The notes under the pieces are model-generated. The model made no database searches and had not been told where the DNA came from. It saw nothing but the letters and a program-made list of their open reading frames with translations. Positions 23,463-24,815 of a stretch of DNA of 24,815 bases are shown here, piece after piece. Source of the DNA: JBELMB01 sp042088665 (GTDB taxonomy: Bacteria > Pseudomonadota > Alphaproteobacteria > Rhodobacterales > Rhodobacteraceae); the NCBI GenBank assembly GCA_042088665.1, contig JBELMB010000065.1, forward strand, positions 1-24,815. The letters run 5' to 3'. A program made the position numbers and the translations under genes. The number at the start of each line of letters is the position of its first letter. Position 1 is the first letter of the stretch.

Positions 23463-24403
23463 AGCCGTGCCAGACGCTCGGTCAGCAGGGCAAAGAAACC
23501 CTCGGCATCGACCGACCCCATGAAGGTGCAATTGGGTGCCCGGTCCGTCACGCCCCACCAATCGGCCACGGTCATGCCAAGTGTCAGGTCGGACTGGGTC
23601 TCGATCTCGACGTTGATGTGGCGGCCGGAGAAAAGCGCCGGTTGGATCAGATAGGCGATCACGCAGGGGTCGTGCAACGGCGCGCCTTCGGAGCCATATT
23701 TTTCCTTGTCGAAGCGTTCGAAGAACTCCGTCATTTCCGACACGGCTTTGCCGACGGCGTTGCCAATCGCGGCAAAACCGGCGTTGCGGGGGGTCGTCAC
23801 AAGGGCCTTGTGCGTTACGTCCAGCGGCATCACGGTGATCGGCGCGCCGCAGGCAAAGACCAGTGCGGCGGCCTCAGGATCGACGTGGATGTTGAATTCT
23901 GCAGCCGGGGTGATGTTGCCCACTTCGAAATAAGCGCCCCCCATCAGAACGATTTCCTGAATGTTTTCAGCGATCTCCGGCGCGGCTTGCAAGGCGCGTG
24001 CGATATTGGTCAGCGGCCCCAGAGGGCAAAGCGTCACGCTGCGCGGGGCCGCTGTGCGCAGTGTCTCTACGATGAAATCAACCGCGTGGATGTCGGAGAC
24101 AGGCATCGTCGGTTCCGGCAGCACCGGACCATCAAGCCCGGTCTTGCCGTGGACGTGTTCGGCGGTGATCAGCTGGCGGCTCAGCGGCGCGTCACAGCCC
24201 GGATGGATCGGCATGTCCTGTTTGCCCGCAAGCTCGCAAATCATCCGCGCGTTGCGCGTCGTCAGCGCCAGCGGCACGTTGCCTGCCACCGTCGTGATGC
24301 CGAGGATCTCAAGATCCTCAGGCGAGGCCATGGCCAAAAGGATCGCGACGGCATCGTCTTGGCCGGGGTCCGTGTCGATGATGATTTTGCGGGGGTTGGT
24401 CAT
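23459..24403 (-). CDS. Nucleoside hydrolase (inosine-uridine preferring type)
   Basis: This 314-residue enzyme splits the N-glycosidic bond of ribonucleosides to release base and ribose. The calcium and substrate motif DTDPGQDDA (10-18) is perfect. HVHGKTGLDG (about 82-91), LCPLGPLTNIA, EIVLMGGAYFEVGNITPAAEFNIHVDPEAA and a late HDP Asp site follow in the normal order. AGGAGAG just upstream supports ATG 24403; a start at 24436 has no such support. It overlaps the GNAT gene, forming a two-gene unit probably used for nucleoside salvage. Purine versus pyrimidine preference cannot be decided from these motifs. Confidence 0.92.
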   Translation of the reverse strand: MTNPRKIIIDTDPGQDDAVAILLAMASPEDLEILGITTVAGNVPLALTTRNARMICELAGKQDMPIHPGCDAPLSRQLITAEHVHGKTGLDGPVLPEPTMPVSDIHAVDFIVETLRTAAPRSVTLCPLGPLTNIARALQAAPEIAENIQEIVLMGGAYFEVGNITPAAEFNIHVDPEAAALVFACGAPITVMPLDVTHKALVTTPRNAGFAAIGNAVGKAVSEMTEFFERFDKEKYGSEGAPLHDPCVIAYLIQPALFSGRHINVEIETQSDLTLGMTVADWWGVTDRAPNCTFMGSVDAEGFFALLTERLARL

Positions 24404-24600
24404 GTGGCTCTCCTGCACTCCCGGGTGTCGTGGCATGCAGGCGAAAGCGGTGCAAGATGTCTTGCCACCCAGGATGCACGCGGCTGTCCCGCTGGCGGGA
24501 AGGCGCGCATGTTACATCATCAGGAGGCAAGCGAACCGCCTTCTCGACGAAGCCCTAGCCCCGATCTGTCGCCAGGCACCGCGAAGGATGCGCAGCGCGT

Positions 24601-24627
24601 TGACCCAAGGGGGGCAACCGCGGGTCA
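24601..24627 (-). terminator. Weak hairpin downstream of the last (partial) gene
   Basis: TGACCC (24601-24606) and GGGTCA (24622-24627) form a 6-bp stem with a 15-base loop, eight bases past the stop of the minus-strand gene at the right edge. There is no T run, so confidence is low. The rest of the 231-bp gap to the nucleoside hydrolase start shows no gene. Confidence 0.25.
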
Positions 24628-24634
24628 GGTCATC

Positions 24635-24815
24635 TCAGGCAGAGCAGCTTGCGCCGCCAAGCACGCAGAACTTGGCGCAATGCGGATGGTTCAGCGAGAC
24701 GGCGCTTTCCGCCTCGGCCAAAGTCTCGCCCATTTCGAACTGGGGGTCATAGGGCAGAAGCGTGCAGGCCAGCACTGCGGGCCGTGCGGCGCCCTTGCGT
24801 TTGACCACCATCCGG
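24635..24815 (-). CDS. C-terminal fragment of an unrecognised Cys-containing protein, truncated by the window edge
   Basis: A minus-strand frame is open from the right edge to a TGA at 24635-24637, giving 59 residues. It reads as a real protein end: VLACTLLPYDPQFEMGETLAEAESAVSLNHPHCAKFCVLGGASCSA. The last Cys cluster (CAKFC, then SC) resembles the Fe-S or zinc-binding tails seen in some radical-SAM-type proteins, but with only this fragment I cannot assign a family. Codon use and composition are like the neighbours. The start and main domain lie beyond the window. Confidence 0.55.
   Translation of the reverse strand, partial: RMVVKRKGAARPAVLACTLLPYDPQFEMGETLAEAESAVSLNHPHCAKFCVLGGASCSA

Noticed and set aside
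1..24815. A defence island, prophage or new biosynthetic cluster
   Set aside because: All genes fall in metabolic, transport, stress or housekeeping families with uniform composition; no integrase, transposase, attachment site or defence domain was seen.

Overview
The window is a GC-rich stretch of an alphaproteobacterial chromosome. It most resembles the marine Roseobacter branch of the Rhodobacteraceae. Three blocks point there: a dmdA-acuI pair for dimethylsulfoniopropionate (DMSP) and acryloyl-CoA metabolism, a trgA-trgB-cysK block like the tellurite-resistance locus of Rhodobacter sphaeroides, and a polyol (sorbitol/mannitol) ABC transporter operon of the smo/mtlK type. No tRNA, rRNA, CRISPR array, insertion sequence or prophage gene was seen. 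This is core and niche chromosome rather than an island.

Layout, left to right. (1) 1-3785, plus strand: the 3' part of a polyol uptake operon, with a partial permease, its ATPase (smoK), sorbitol dehydrogenase (smoS) and mannitol 2-dehydrogenase (mtlK), all overlapping or nearly so. (2) 3881-5884, plus: a DUF2182 membrane protein, a Cys-rich DUF1326 protein and a DinB-fold protein, tightly coupled and preceded by a hairpin that covers the first gene's ribosome binding site. (3) 5996-8133, plus: dmdA and acuI. (4) 8249-8952, plus: a metallo-endopeptidase of the aspzincin (M35-like) type split over two frames at a run of seven G, closed by a 40-nt near-perfect hairpin. (5) 9099-11901, plus: a class V aminotransferase-fold protein and a DNA photolyase. 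(6) 11912-12334, minus: a small SH3-like lipoprotein candidate, divergent from the next block. (7) 12478-16333, plus: cyclopropane-fatty-acid synthase, trgA, trgB and cysK, ending in a convincing intrinsic terminator. (8) 16451-19611, plus: an MscS/DUF3772 channel overlapping an AlaX-type alanyl-tRNA editing protein. (9) 19612-20018: a 407-bp gene-free stretch with a 20-bp tandem duplication. (10) 20019-20447, minus: a Fur/Mur regulator, divergent from an EamA transporter (20580-21467, plus). (11) 21507-24403, minus: SelO, then a GNAT acetyltransferase overlapping a nucleoside hydrolase. (12) 24635-24815, minus: the C-terminal end of a Cys-rich protein that I could not name.

The genes fit a surface-ocean heterotroph. 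It takes up algal osmolytes (polyols, DMSP) and detoxifies acryloyl-CoA. It also carries genes typical of light, oxidative and metal stress: photolyase, cyclopropane lipids, TrgAB, cysteine synthase, SelO and a Fur-family regulator. I did not find a clearly undescribed multi-gene defence or biosynthetic system. The items most worth a second look are the hairpin over the DUF2182 ribosome binding site with its DUF2182-DUF1326-DinB cassette, the frame-split peptidase, and the very compact cfa-trgA-trgB arrangement.
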